Positions 16,631 to 26,718 of a DNA stretch of 64,000 bases are shown here, one piece after another. This DNA is from Fischerella sp. JS2 (GTDB taxonomy: Bacteria > Cyanobacteriota > Cyanobacteriia > Cyanobacteriales > Nostocaceae): contig NZ_CP135918.1 in NCBI RefSeq assembly GCF_032393985.1, positions 5,147,724 to 5,211,723 of the forward strand, written 5' to 3'. Positions within the stretch are counted from its first letter, which is position 1; each line of letters begins with the position of its first letter. Both the position numbers and the translations under genes were made by a program. The notes beneath the pieces were generated by a model. It worked only from the letters and a program-made list of their open reading frames with translations. It was not told where the DNA came from and made no database searches.

Positions 16631-17035
16631 ATGATGAACAGTATTACTCAAAAACAGAAAAAGCCTTTTTCTCTATTATTAGCTAGTGTTTGTGGAGCAG
16701 CTTCATTATTAAGTGGAATCTTAGGGATATCCTCATCTGCTACTGCTTCTCAACCAACATTATTTTCATGCAGCGCGAAGAATGTCATTGTTGAGGTTAA
16801 ACGTTCAAACAATGGTACGCTGCGTTATGAAGCATATAACATTCCTACTAATCTTAAACGTCCGGATCTTGCGATTAATAATGGTACAATTAGGCGTGGT
16901 CAGAATGGGGAAACTCTTTACAGTTTTAGAAATAATATCTATCAGTATGTTGCAGTAAAAGATAGTGGTTACGGTAAAGTTTTAGTTTATAAAAATGCTA
17001 AACTTATTGGCACAAATTATTGTGGAGATATTTAA
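16631..17035 (+). CDS. Small secreted protein of unknown function
   Basis: A 134-residue protein with a clear signal peptide: Lys-rich start (MMNSITQKQKKP), a hydrophobic stretch LLLASVCGAASLLSGILGI, and a probable cut after ATAS near residue 40. The mature part is basic and beta-rich with two cysteines (near 47 and 131) that could form one disulfide. Adjacent ATG codons at 16631 and 16634 are both possible starts. I do not recognise the family. It is a single gene between the HPF gene and the convergent epimerase gene. Confidence 0.7.
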   Translation: MMNSITQKQKKPFSLLLASVCGAASLLSGILGISSSATASQPTLFSCSAKNVIVEVKRSNNGTLRYEAYNIPTNLKRPDLAINNGTIRRGQNGETLYSFRNNIYQYVAVKDSGYGKVLVYKNAKLIGTNYCGDI

Positions 17036-17185
17036 TAATTATGGAATAGAGTAATCCTATTTGATTTGTGAAAAAGCAGAAATTTGAGAGATCAAGGAAT
17101 AGAGAAAAAGAAGATAAGGAGGAGATATTTCACAACTCCTTGATCTGAATTTCTCACCACAACCTCACAAAGGCTTAGAGTTCCT

Positions 17186-18190
17186 TTAGTTATTTAAGGT
17201 CTGGCTATCCGTGTTTGCTAGCCATTCTCGAATATATTCCATACCTTCTTCTAGAGTTATTTTCGGTTCATATCCTAGCTGGGTTTGTGCTTTTTTGATG
17301 GAATAAGCATGAGGACTGGTGGAAAAATCTACAGCTGCTGGAAAAATAACAGGTTGTTTACCCAAAATTCTCATTCTTAACCACTCTAAGCGAATTAGAG
17401 ATTTGACAATTGGTGCTGGTAGAGACAATGGCGGGGGTACATTTCCAGCTTTAGCCAAACGTGTGTAGTATTCTTTCCAAGAAGTTTCCTGTCCATCAGA
17501 AATATTGAAAGCATCTCCGTACGCCTCTTTTTCTATAGCAAGGAAGATTCCGTCGATTAAATTATCTATATATAAATGATTCATAACTCCCCCTCCAGCA
17601 TCTGGTATGACAAATCTTTTTTGGCGCATTAGTGAAAGGGGACGGATAACCCAGGGGTTGCTTCTTGGCCCATAAACAGCCGTAGGTCTGATAATGATCA
17701 CCCCAAAATCTGGTGGTGCGTTCAGCTTCAAGATTTCTGCTTCACTTTCTATTTTCGTCAAAGAATATGGATTGTTTTCGCTGCGGAGTGGCCCTTCTTC
17801 TGTAACTTGATTGGGGTAGGTGAAGCCATATACTATGACGCTTGAGAGATGGACAAAAGTCTTAACACCAGCGTTTATGGCTGCTCTCGCTATATTGAGA
17901 GTACCACCAACATTGACATTACGAAACTCCTCGAGCGATCCTCCTTCTTTGACAAGGGCGGCTGTATGCAGAATAATGTCTACTCCTTGACAAGCTTCCT
18001 GTGCCACAATCGGATCACAAATGCTACCAACAATTACTGTTGCGCCTAGACTCTGGGCGATTTTGGCGTTATTGGGATCATTCTCTATTCCTCTAACATG
18101 CATTCCTCGTGCGATCGCGAGTTCGGTAGTTCGCAAGCCAATAAATCCACCTATTCCTGTGATCAGGATGGTTTTATTTGTGAGGTTCAT
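17186..18190 (-). CDS. NAD-dependent epimerase/dehydratase, HgdA-like paralogue
   Basis: A 334-residue extended short-chain dehydrogenase. The Rossmann motif is ILITGIGGFIGLRTTELA at the N-terminus, with the catalytic Y-x-x-x-K in NPYSLTKIESEAEI and the substrate region RPTAVYGPRSNPWVI. It is very similar over its length to the HgdA gene at 41111-42118 (for example the shared KTFVHLSSVIVYGF, SLEEFRNVNVGGTLNIA and GDAFNISDGQETSWKEY). It follows hglB downstream on the same strand with a 440-base spacer. A role as a second nucleotide-sugar epimerase for the glycolipid head group is inferred from similarity and position. Confidence 0.85.
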   Translation of the reverse strand: MNLTNKTILITGIGGFIGLRTTELAIARGMHVRGIENDPNNAKIAQSLGATVIVGSICDPIVAQEACQGVDIILHTAALVKEGGSLEEFRNVNVGGTLNIARAAINAGVKTFVHLSSVIVYGFTYPNQVTEEGPLRSENNPYSLTKIESEAEILKLNAPPDFGVIIIRPTAVYGPRSNPWVIRPLSLMRQKRFVIPDAGGGVMNHLYIDNLIDGIFLAIEKEAYGDAFNISDGQETSWKEYYTRLAKAGNVPPPLSLPAPIVKSLIRLEWLRMRILGKQPVIFPAAVDFSTSPHAYSIKKAQTQLGYEPKITLEEGMEYIREWLANTDSQTLNN

Positions 18191-18634
18191 AAATACAGAT
18201 ATCCTTTGTGAAAAAAGAGAGTATTTGTTCTTAATTTCATGAACAAATATTCCAGAAGTCTTTTTTTAAGTATTTTTTTGGAGGGAATGAGATACGCAAA
18301 GTTGGAGTAGAAGTAAAAAATTTTGTCCTCCTACTCATGGTAAAGATACTTCAAATTAATGCAATCTGTCAGGTGGCGTATCTCTTGAATAGATTTTTAG
18401 AAAATATGCTTATGAGAACATTTTATTTATTTTGTTTAGTATTTTAATTAACATATTTTTACTAATTAGCTAAATATAAAAAAACAGTTGAAGCGGGTTG
18501 AAAACATTAAGTTATCTCTGATATAAGTTAAGTTGAATCTATGACCAAAATCATTGTTTTTAAATCGAACACAGATGCACACAGATAAACACCGATAGAC
18601 ACAGATAGATTATCTGTATGCATTTGTAGATTTG
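18191..18634. other. Spacer between epimerase paralogue and hglB
   Basis: A 444-base AT-rich spacer. It should hold the promoter of the epimerase gene (same strand as hglB). Near 18566-18612 lies the dispersed ACACAGATGCACACAGATAAACACC repeat family, immediately after the hglB stop. No other gene is seen. Confidence 0.45.
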
Positions 18635-20143
18635 TTATGCTACATTTAGAAAACCCTTCTGAAGTAAGTAGGTAGAATAGGTCATAAACAATTGTGTATC
18701 CATTGGTGGGCAAACAATACCACTACCAGCCAGTGCATTTAGGGTTGCTTCACAATTAATGATTGGTCTTCTACTTTGTAGATACAAATCGGGAATTGTG
18801 ATTTGTTCTTCTGACCAACGTTCTAATAAGAAAGGTCGTAGGGTATATAAAGGATTTTCTGCTGAGGAGATATCATTAATTAACTTAGTTTGCCATTCTT
18901 GATAAGGAATTGCTTCAATAGCAAAACCAAGAGAATGCATCCACTCAAGTAAATTAGATAAAGGAACAGGTACGGGATGCTGTAGATGAAAAGCTTTACC
19001 TAGAGATTCTTTTTGTTTAGAAAGATAAACAATGGCTTTGCTGACATAATCAACGGGTGATGCATCCAACCGATAATCTACATCTGGGAAGTATCCCATC
19101 TGAATACAACCTTTAATGACTAAGTTGATAAAATCATCTGTATTGCAAGCACCTGTTTTGCTATCTCCTGCAATTAAAGGTGGTCTGTGGATAGTTACAG
19201 GGAGTCCGCGATCGCGAGCAATTGTAACTAATTTTTCTGCTACCCATTTTGTTTGCGAGTAACCCAGAAAAATACCTTGCCAATGCTCAAAGCTATCATC
19301 TTCTTTGACAACTTTGCCAGCATAAAATGGCGATTCAAATACAGCGACACTGGAAACATAATGTAGTGGCTTGATTTTCAAAAGACACGCCAAACGCAAT
19401 ACTTCTTGTGTGCCTAAAACATTTGGTGTTTTGAGTGCAGAATAAGGATATACATAGTTTAGTGTTGCCGCACTGTGATAAATACTATCAAGATTAGCAG
19501 CTAGCATTTCAAAGGCTTCTTTGCTAATTCCTAATAGTGGTTGAGATAAATCACCGATAACTGGGATAATTCTGGGACGAAAAACTTCATTCCAAACTCC
19601 ATAACTTTGCAAGTTGTTCTTAAGTTTTTGCTTGCCTTCTTCTGGATGAGAAGCACGTACTAAACAATAAATATCGGCATTGGTTTGTTGTAGGAGTTCG
19701 TAGATTAAAAAAGCTCCTAAAAATCCTGTTCCACCTGTTAAAAATACGTTCTTTGGTTCAGTTGTAAACACAAAAGAACTAGATGTAGGGCGAATATTTG
19801 AGTCGAGAACTGCTTCAGCACTTAAATCTAAGACAGGAGTAGTATTTTTAACCGCTACAGTGTCTTCTAAATCTGCTGCTAATTCTTGTGATTCTTCAGC
19901 TAAACGCTGAGAAAGTGAAGCAATAGTTGGATAATGCCATAATAGTGTCGGAGCTACTTTAAATCCAAGCATTTTTTCGGCTTTGGTAACAAGTAGCATC
20001 GCCTGAGTAGAATCTAAACCATAACTATCCAATGGTTGTTCTACATCAATTTGGTTTGGTTCTGTTTTGATAACTTCAGCAAGATTAGATAGTAACCAAG
20101 CTTGAATTTCTGCTGCTGTTAAAGATTTTTTTGCTGTCATCAT
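18635..20143 (-). CDS. hglB: HglB (HetM): ACP plus thioester reductase
   Basis: A 502-residue protein ending the glycolipid chain. Residues 1-85 are an acyl carrier domain with the phosphopantetheine serine S45 in [10 protein letters not shown]. Residues about 130-500 are a thioester-reductase domain with NADPH motif [20 protein letters not shown], a catalytic Tyr in [14 protein letters not shown], and RPPLIAGDS. It would release the very long chain as aldehyde or alcohol by reduction. Its start is two bases after the hglA stop with GGAAG in the hglA end as ribosome site, so it is the last gene of the hglE-F-G-D-C-A-B series. HetI would activate S45. Confidence 0.95.
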   Translation of the reverse strand: MMTAKKSLTAAEIQAWLLSNLAEVIKTEPNQIDVEQPLDSYGLDSTQAMLLVTKAEKMLGFKVAPTLLWHYPTIASLSQRLAEESQELAADLEDTVAVKNTTPVLDLSAEAVLDSNIRPTSSSFVFTTEPKNVFLTGGTGFLGAFLIYELLQQTNADIYCLVRASHPEEGKQKLKNNLQSYGVWNEVFRPRIIPVIGDLSQPLLGISKEAFEMLAANLDSIYHSAATLNYVYPYSALKTPNVLGTQEVLRLACLLKIKPLHYVSSVAVFESPFYAGKVVKEDDSFEHWQGIFLGYSQTKWVAEKLVTIARDRGLPVTIHRPPLIAGDSKTGACNTDDFINLVIKGCIQMGYFPDVDYRLDASPVDYVSKAIVYLSKQKESLGKAFHLQHPVPVPLSNLLEWMHSLGFAIEAIPYQEWQTKLINDISSAENPLYTLRPFLLERWSEEQITIPDLYLQSRRPIINCEATLNALAGSGIVCPPMDTQLFMTYSTYLLQKGFLNVA

Positions 20144-20145
20144 AT

Positions 20146-21807
20146 TTAGGCTTCCAATGTAGAATTAACAGGAGTATACTGACTGTAGTAATTTGGAATT
20201 TGCAGCCCTTGAGTTTTCAAACTTTGAATTCGGTATAAGTAGGCAGTTCCCATCATGATGTGGTTCGCAACATCCACGACACGACGATGATTTGGATCTG
20301 CTAGATAGGAACCTCGTACCCAGTCATTAAAACTACCTATTGCTGGACCACACCAAATTTGATAATCAACTTCTCGACCTTTTTCTCCAGCATGAGACCA
20401 ACGAGAAGATAACCCTAAATACCAACGAAAAATTAACGCCATTTTCAATTTAGGATTATTCACAGCTTTCCCCAATTTCTCTGGATTTTTTTGAGATAAA
20501 TAAGAAGCTGTTTCTTCCCAAACTTGAGCAAGTGGCTTACGAAAAACTTGTTTTTCTAGTTTCTCTCTTTCTTGAGTCGGAATCTCATCAATTGAGTTAT
20601 AATTCCTGTAAATTTCATATAATTTTTGAGCGCGGAGAGGAAACATTGTACCGCGTTTGAGGACTTGCAGTTTTACCCCCATTTCAAACATATCTGCGGC
20701 TGGGGCCATCATCACATCAGCCATATCTGCTTGTGCTAACAATTGCTTAGTATGCTGACAACTTCCGGCTTCAATACATGATTGATTAATTGAACCAGTC
20801 ACCACATATGCAGCACCCATCATAAAAGCAGCTAGTGCAGATTGTGGTGTAGCAATTCCACCTGCAACTCCAACTCGAATCGGTTTTTCATAGTTGTACT
20901 GTGCTTGAATTTCATCCCGCAAAGCGACAATTGAAGGTAACAAACAAACCAGTGGACGATTATCAGTATGACCACCAGAATCTGCTTCTGCTGTAATATC
21001 ATCAGCAAGAGGAATTTTGGTTGCTAAATTAGCTTGTAATTCACTAATTAATCCTTGTGCAACCAATTCTTGCAGGATTTTTTGCGGTGCTGGTTGCATA
21101 AATTTACTTGCAACTTCACGGCGGGAAATTTTCGCAATGATTTTGTTTTTTATTTCAATTTCATTAGTTGAATTGACACCTAATCCTGCGGCACGATAAT
21201 AAACTATGTTGGAAGTAATATCTAAAAAAGCTGAAGCTTCTATGGTTCTTACCCCATATTTGAGGTATAAATCTACAGCACCACGTTCTAGTGCAGGTTC
21301 ATTAGGACTATGAATTAAATTGAAAGCATAAGGTTCATTTGGTAAGGCGTATTGGATGCGGTTAATAGCTATTTCCAAGCGATTTGGCAGTAAACCACCT
21401 GCACCAAAGGAACCTAAAATTCCCTCTTTTCCTAAAGCAATGATCATTTCTTCTGAGGCGATACCACCAGCCATTGCACCGGTAGTATAGGCATATTTCA
21501 CACCATGAAAAGTAAGAAAATTGGGATCTCCTAATTGTTGTAACCTGATAGGTGGAATCACCATCAAAAGTTCAATTTGTCCTGTTTTACTATTATCAAG
21601 AGGAGACAAATAACCGTCGTTGGTGACGCCAATTTTGCCGTCAACTCTCACAATATAACAAAGTTTATCTAAAGATAGGAGTTTTTCTTTGATTTTGCCG
21701 GGTTCAAAGGCTACGCAATCTAAAGAACCTTTCCATACTTGATTAAAGTTGCAGAGAGAACCATAAAATTCAAGACCGTTCTCTAGTAGCACATCTACTG
21801 TTTTCAC
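20146..21807 (-). CDS. hglA: HglA: PfaD-type enoyl reductase
   Basis: A 553-residue FMN-dependent TIM-barrel protein of the nitronate monooxygenase/PfaD family. It would act in trans to reduce the enoyl intermediate in each elongation cycle. The family signs are a substrate-loop region near [28 protein letters not shown], the flavin motif [12 protein letters not shown], and [32 protein letters not shown]. Length matches PfaD. It sits between hglC and hglB on the same strand, with about 210 bases before it and two after. It is assigned hglA by gene order as in Anabaena. Confidence 0.92.
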   Translation of the reverse strand: MKTVDVLLENGLEFYGSLCNFNQVWKGSLDCVAFEPGKIKEKLLSLDKLCYIVRVDGKIGVTNDGYLSPLDNSKTGQIELLMVIPPIRLQQLGDPNFLTFHGVKYAYTTGAMAGGIASEEMIIALGKEGILGSFGAGGLLPNRLEIAINRIQYALPNEPYAFNLIHSPNEPALERGAVDLYLKYGVRTIEASAFLDITSNIVYYRAAGLGVNSTNEIEIKNKIIAKISRREVASKFMQPAPQKILQELVAQGLISELQANLATKIPLADDITAEADSGGHTDNRPLVCLLPSIVALRDEIQAQYNYEKPIRVGVAGGIATPQSALAAFMMGAAYVVTGSINQSCIEAGSCQHTKQLLAQADMADVMMAPAADMFEMGVKLQVLKRGTMFPLRAQKLYEIYRNYNSIDEIPTQEREKLEKQVFRKPLAQVWEETASYLSQKNPEKLGKAVNNPKLKMALIFRWYLGLSSRWSHAGEKGREVDYQIWCGPAIGSFNDWVRGSYLADPNHRRVVDVANHIMMGTAYLYRIQSLKTQGLQIPNYYSQYTPVNSTLEA

Positions 21808-21837
21808 CGTAGTGATTCCTCAAATTAAAATATCTAA

Positions 21838-22020
21838 TGAAAAGAGGGGGTTAGGAATGAACTATAAAGGACACAAAGGACACAAAGAAAAAATTTCAAG
21901 TAAGGGATTAGTTGTGATTTACGAGAAAATTGCTTGCTAAAATCTTTGCGAACTTTGTGTTCTTTGTGGTTCGTTAGATCAAACACTATCTGGGTGGTAA
22001 TAAAATATTTTCCAGCAACC
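21838..22020. repeat. ACACAAAG/CTTTGTGT inverted repeat between hglC and hglA
   Basis: A spacer with GGACACAAAGGACACAAAG on one side and ACTTTGTGTTCTTTGTGG about 80 bases later. The same family occurs near 50155-50225 and 55085-55150, always between genes. It can form a long-armed hairpin within the transcript between hglC and hglA. Confidence 0.6.
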
Positions 22021-22021
22021 T

Positions 22022-25000
22022 TTACTCACTCAGTAAATTTTCAGCGCAAGCGAGTTGTAGTTGAATTAGTTCGCTGATTTGTTTGCTGAATTCTTGACGA
22101 GATTGTAAGAAAGCGTCATGGGTTTTATGAACTTGGAAATTATTGGCGTTAAGTTGTTGGTAATGAGATTGATTAAGGAGAGTAATAGGTTGGGTTGACT
22201 CAACAAATTGTACTTCTGCTTTTGGCTCTAAGCTGTTATCCATGATATTTTGTATTGGCATTTTTTCTGGTTGAGTCGCAGGGGGGTTGCTGGGTTGAGA
22301 TTTTTTGGTAGTTGTGGAGATGTTGCGGAAGAGTTGTTTGTTTTCTTCTGTCAAGATTTTGTCGGTGATGCTTTGTCCACCCAAGGTGACTTTTTTGAGG
22401 GTGAGTTTGGATTTTTTATTAGTTTCTGTTACCTGGGTATAGAGTGGCGAGAGGTCAACTGATATTTGATGGCTGACGAGTTTTGCTAGGGCTTTGATGA
22501 TACCGCTATGGTCGTCTAAACCTCTGCGATTGAGGGATATGGTGATGTGTTCTTTGTTGCTAAGAATTTTATCTATCCAGCGTGAACAAATGTTACCTGC
22601 ACCTGTTTCGATAAAGATTCTCGCCCCATCGTCGTAGACTCGGTTGACTAGGCGAGGAAAATCTAGCTGTTGCGATAAACCTGTGGCGATACTGTTAGCG
22701 ATCGCCCCACTCTCTAGTCTCACCGGACCATACTCAGCAGCAGAGTAGAGGGTGACATCTGGTAAGTTTTTCTGGATGGGTAAGGTGTTGACTCTGGCAA
22801 TTTCGTTATACTCGGAACCCATCGCCTCGCAATGGATCACGTGATCGAAGGGGGCGCGGAAGGCGTTACAGCCTAATATTTGAATGATTCTTTCACAAGC
22901 TGCTGGTTGACCAGCGATGACGACTTCTTCTGGTGTGTTGATTTGGGTTAAAAAGACGCGCTTCTCATGTTTGAGGTATTCTCTGACTTGGGATGGGGTT
23001 GTCATGAGAACATAGTTCGCCCAGAGGTTATTGTCTTGGGTTGGTGGTAATTGCCAATACTGACGGACGGCGTTTTTTGCACCAGATAATCTGTCGGCGA
23101 ATAGGGGGGAGGCGTGAAGGGCGCGGATTCCTTGGGTGAAGTTATCCCAGACACCAATAGCAGACATCATACTGGTTTCACCCAAGCTGTAACCAAAGAC
23201 AAATTCGGGTTTGACTTGGAATTGGTCACGGATGATTTGGGTGATGAATCTGGTAAACAGCATGTCTACGTCGAAGATCGCTAAAGGATCATCGAGAAAT
23301 TGCTGTTCGAGGGTTTCGAGTTGGCGAGATGAAAGTTTGTTTAAGCTTCTGGGGAAGACGACGCGGGAGATATCAGCGACGAGGTTTTGTAGTTCTTTGA
23401 TGGCGATGTCGTCGAGGATGTTGGGGAATAGGCGGAAGAGATTACGGGCAATACCTAGATAAGAATTGACTGCTGCTGGGTAAACGTAAGCAACTCCGCC
23501 GCGTTTACCGAGGGGTTTGGCTGTGAAGTAACTACCTAATGGTGTTTGCCAATCTTGTTTAGCAAAGGCGTTGTCTATGCCTTTTCTCGCGGCTGCGATT
23601 TCTCTGGTGAGTTCGTTTTGGTTGTGTGCCAGAATTACTAAGATGTAGTTGGCACTGGCATCGAGTTTATAGTTAGCAAAAGCTAGGTTAGCAGCATTGG
23701 CTAGAGAAGTACCATTATTAACGGTGTTTTCTAGGGTATCAAGTTGGGTGAGTAAATCAGTGCGATCGCGTCCAGTGATCGGGAATAAATAAAAGGGTGT
23801 TTGCTGTAGAAATCTGCTGCTGCGTTCTTGTTGTTCTGGTTCTTCTGATAAGATGACGTGGGCGTAACTGCCATCTATCCCCATGCTATTAATGGCAGCA
23901 ATTCTTTTTGTAGCTTGTTTGTCGAGAAACCAAGGTCTTGATTCAGTGGCGACGTAGAAGGGGGTGTGGGGGGTGTGAGGAGAATTTACTCCTCCTTGTC
24001 TCCCTTGTCCGCAATCCCCAATCCCTGACCAATTTGGTGTAGCTGGAATATATCTGTAATAAAGACACAAGGCTGTTTTAATTAAACTAGCAATTCCCGA
24101 TGCAGTGTATGTGTGACCGATATTAGCTTTAACACTGCCAATGGCACAGTTTAAGTCATTGTCACTTCCTGGATAAGCCTGAAGCAAACCTATGATTTCG
24201 GCTTCGTCTTCTTGTTTGTTACCACTACCGTAAACTTCGAGATAGTTAACTTCAGATGGTTTGATACCCGCCATTAACAAAGCTTGCTGACAAACTTGGT
24301 GAACTGCTTTAGGATTATTGTTACCCAAACGATCTTGGACAAAACTGATGGCATCAACAGCAGCGTAAATGCGATCGCGTTCTTTTTTGGCAGTTTCATG
24401 CAATTTTAAGACTACTGCACCTGCACCTTCTCCAACCATCCAGCCATTGACTTTTTGATCATAGCTGAGGGTGTTTGCACCAGAATTAATTGCTGTTCTT
24501 TGATTTCGCAACAATACATTTTCCATCCCGCCAGCTAAATCAATTGCACCCACAAGTACAGCATCTGCTTCTCCAGTTGTGAGTAAATGTTGGGCGACTT
24601 CTAAAACTTTGAAAGTGGAATTTTCACCCGCAGTCATAGTAAATACAGGTGCTGTAAAATCCCACAGTGAAGAAATGCGACTCGCCATAATATTGGCGAT
24701 ATAACTCACATATTCGCTGCTTTCAACAGGATGGTGAATACCATCTTTAACGATGGTTTCTAATTGATCAGCTTTATCAGTTGGTAGAGAAATTTCTCCG
24801 GCAATTAAACCTTCCTTAATTTGCCAATCTAAATTCCATCTTTGCTGTAAATGATGTGCAGAAAATTCCGTTTCTGCGGCAATGATTACTGCTACATTTG
24901 TACCTTCTTTAATGCCTGCATCTTTTAAGGCACGTTCGGCAACTTTCAATAATAATAATTGTTGTTGATTGAGTTTTTCGAGTTCATTCGGTGGAATCTT

Positions 25001-26623
25001 ACTGGAAACTGTATCAATTTCAAAGTCTGTAATGTATGCGCCTAATGGTGGTTTGCCGTCAGCTAAACCGTATTTTTTCAGTAACTCTGGTTCCTTTTCT
25101 ACCCCGTACCATCTCTGGGCGGGTAGAGGAATAAAATGTTGTCTACCTTCGTAAATACTGCGTTCAAAAGCATCTAAACCATCGCAGCCACCAAAAAAGG
25201 CATCCATCCCGACAATCGCGAGTTTGACCGGGTGTAAGGCTTCTTCTGGTGCGACTGGTTCTGTTCCCTTACCTTGTTCTAAAATCATGTGGGCATTAGT
25301 TCCGCCCAAACCAAATGCACTGATAGCAGCGCGTTTGATAGGTTGATTTCCCGGCCAATTGGTGGCGCTAGTAACAATGCGTTGCGGTGAGACAACACTG
25401 TTGTCTGCACCTATCGGTTCTGTAACATTGATTGTGGCTGGAATCACGCCATTAGACATGCTCATCAGCACTTTAATTAAGCTAACGCTGCCAGCAGCTG
25501 TGAGCAAGTGACCGACGTTAGATTTCACAGAACCGAGTAAAGGTGTAGCTTGGTATTTACCGAAGAAGGTTTCGATAGATTGGAGTTCGGTAGTATCACC
25601 TAACAACGTGCCAGTCGCATGGCATTCCATGTAATCTATATTGTTAGGATTAATCTGTGCTTCTTCGTAGGCGCGTGCAAACGCGAGGGTTTGTCCTTTA
25701 GAATTGGGGCTAAGTAGGTGTTTACCCCGGCCATCATTAGAAAGACCATTGCCCGTGATGGTAGCATAAATGCGATCGCCATCTCTGATGGCATCACTAT
25801 ATCTCTTCAGTACCACCATCCCGGCACCTTCCGCAGTCAGCATCCCGCGTGATAATTTGTCTAGGGGACGGCTGATATCATCATTTTCGGGATATCCTTG
25901 AATACCAGAAAACAACATCCTAATAAATAGCGGATCTGCACAGCTAATACCACCAGCTAACATCAAATCAGCTTTGTGTGTCCACAAATAATGAGATGCC
26001 AACTTGATAGAATATTGGGGCGATGAACAGGCAGCATCAATACAAAAATGTATATTTGATAATGAGAAAGCTTGGGCGATGATTGCTGCTGGCAAGCCTG
26101 ATATCATCGCATTGTAGAATGAGGCTTGTTCAGATGAATTTAAAGTAGCTAAATTAAAGTCTTGCTGCTGTAATAATTTTCTGAGTGCTGGTGTGAGGAC
26201 TTGTTGATAAATAGGTGCGAATAATTGATTAGATGCTTTGGTAGGAAGAGAAAGTGTCCCTAATATGACTCCGCATTGAGAAAGAATAGATTCTTGATTT
26301 AAGTAACCGCTATGTTGCAAAGCTTGTTTGGCAACATGCAGTGACCATTTAAAGGTATTATCTAGTTTTTCTAGTAATTCTGCTGGTAGTTTGTAGCCTG
26401 TAGGATCAAATTGAAAATCGCGGATGAATCCGCCTTTGAGGGAGTAGATTTTATCTGGTTTTCCTTTACTTGGTTCGTAAAAGATTTGGGGATTGACTCC
26501 GAGTTCTTGGGAGGTTATTGATGATGTGGAGTCTTTTTTTTGGATAAGATTTTGCCAAAATTCTTCGGGATTTTTGGCGTTAGGAAATAAGCATGAGAAT
26601 CCAATAATGGCGATTTTTTCCAC
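22022..26623 (-). CDS. hglC: HglC: KS-CLF-AT polyketide-type synthase subunit
   Basis: A 1533-residue iterative synthase subunit resembling the N-terminal part of PfaC. Residues 1-450 are a ketosynthase with active Cys199 (DAACSSPQYS), His in ECHATGT and SVKSNVGH. Residues about 460-930 are a chain-length-factor-like copy. There the Cys is lost (TMTAGENSTFKV near 661) and the first His is Tyr (EVYGSGNK). An acyltransferase follows with nucleophile Ser1146 in GYSLGE. The C-terminus (about 1470-1533) is helical and repeats a motif also found in HglE (QVHKTHDAFLQSRQEFSKQI), probably a docking element. It would build the very long chain together with HglE. Confidence 0.94.
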   Translation of the reverse strand: MEKIAIIGFSCLFPNAKNPEEFWQNLIQKKDSTSSITSQELGVNPQIFYEPSKGKPDKIYSLKGGFIRDFQFDPTGYKLPAELLEKLDNTFKWSLHVAKQALQHSGYLNQESILSQCGVILGTLSLPTKASNQLFAPIYQQVLTPALRKLLQQQDFNLATLNSSEQASFYNAMISGLPAAIIAQAFSLSNIHFCIDAACSSPQYSIKLASHYLWTHKADLMLAGGISCADPLFIRMLFSGIQGYPENDDISRPLDKLSRGMLTAEGAGMVVLKRYSDAIRDGDRIYATITGNGLSNDGRGKHLLSPNSKGQTLAFARAYEEAQINPNNIDYMECHATGTLLGDTTELQSIETFFGKYQATPLLGSVKSNVGHLLTAAGSVSLIKVLMSMSNGVIPATINVTEPIGADNSVVSPQRIVTSATNWPGNQPIKRAAISAFGLGGTNAHMILEQGKGTEPVAPEEALHPVKLAIVGMDAFFGGCDGLDAFERSIYEGRQHFIPLPAQRWYGVEKEPELLKKYGLADGKPPLGAYITDFEIDTVSSKIPPNELEKLNQQQLLLLKVAERALKDAGIKEGTNVAVIIAAETEFSAHHLQQRWNLDWQIKEGLIAGEISLPTDKADQLETIVKDGIHHPVESSEYVSYIANIMASRISSLWDFTAPVFTMTAGENSTFKVLEVAQHLLTTGEADAVLVGAIDLAGGMENVLLRNQRTAINSGANTLSYDQKVNGWMVGEGAGAVVLKLHETAKKERDRIYAAVDAISFVQDRLGNNNPKAVHQVCQQALLMAGIKPSEVNYLEVYGSGNKQEDEAEIIGLLQAYPGSDNDLNCAIGSVKANIGHTYTASGIASLIKTALCLYYRYIPATPNWSGIGDCGQGRQGGVNSPHTPHTPFYVATESRPWFLDKQATKRIAAINSMGIDGSYAHVILSEEPEQQERSSRFLQQTPFYLFPITGRDRTDLLTQLDTLENTVNNGTSLANAANLAFANYKLDASANYILVILAHNQNELTREIAAARKGIDNAFAKQDWQTPLGSYFTAKPLGKRGGVAYVYPAAVNSYLGIARNLFRLFPNILDDIAIKELQNLVADISRVVFPRSLNKLSSRQLETLEQQFLDDPLAIFDVDMLFTRFITQIIRDQFQVKPEFVFGYSLGETSMMSAIGVWDNFTQGIRALHASPLFADRLSGAKNAVRQYWQLPPTQDNNLWANYVLMTTPSQVREYLKHEKRVFLTQINTPEEVVIAGQPAACERIIQILGCNAFRAPFDHVIHCEAMGSEYNEIARVNTLPIQKNLPDVTLYSAAEYGPVRLESGAIANSIATGLSQQLDFPRLVNRVYDDGARIFIETGAGNICSRWIDKILSNKEHITISLNRRGLDDHSGIIKALAKLVSHQISVDLSPLYTQVTETNKKSKLTLKKVTLGGQSITDKILTEENKQLFRNISTTTKKSQPSNPPATQPEKMPIQNIMDNSLEPKAEVQFVESTQPITLLNQSHYQQLNANNFQVHKTHDAFLQSRQEFSKQISELIQLQLACAENLLSE

Positions 26624-26718
26624 GGGGAACTCCTAGGTCTTAATGCTTTAAACGCAGAGGTACGCAGAGTTAGCGCACCAGGTAGCAGAGTTTTTATAGG
26701 TGAATATTTAATTGGTAT

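Noticed and set aside
23180-23192. HglC acyltransferase thought inactive because GHSxG reads GYSLG
   Set aside because: The nucleophile Ser is present and the His-to-Tyr change before it is tolerated in some acyltransferases.
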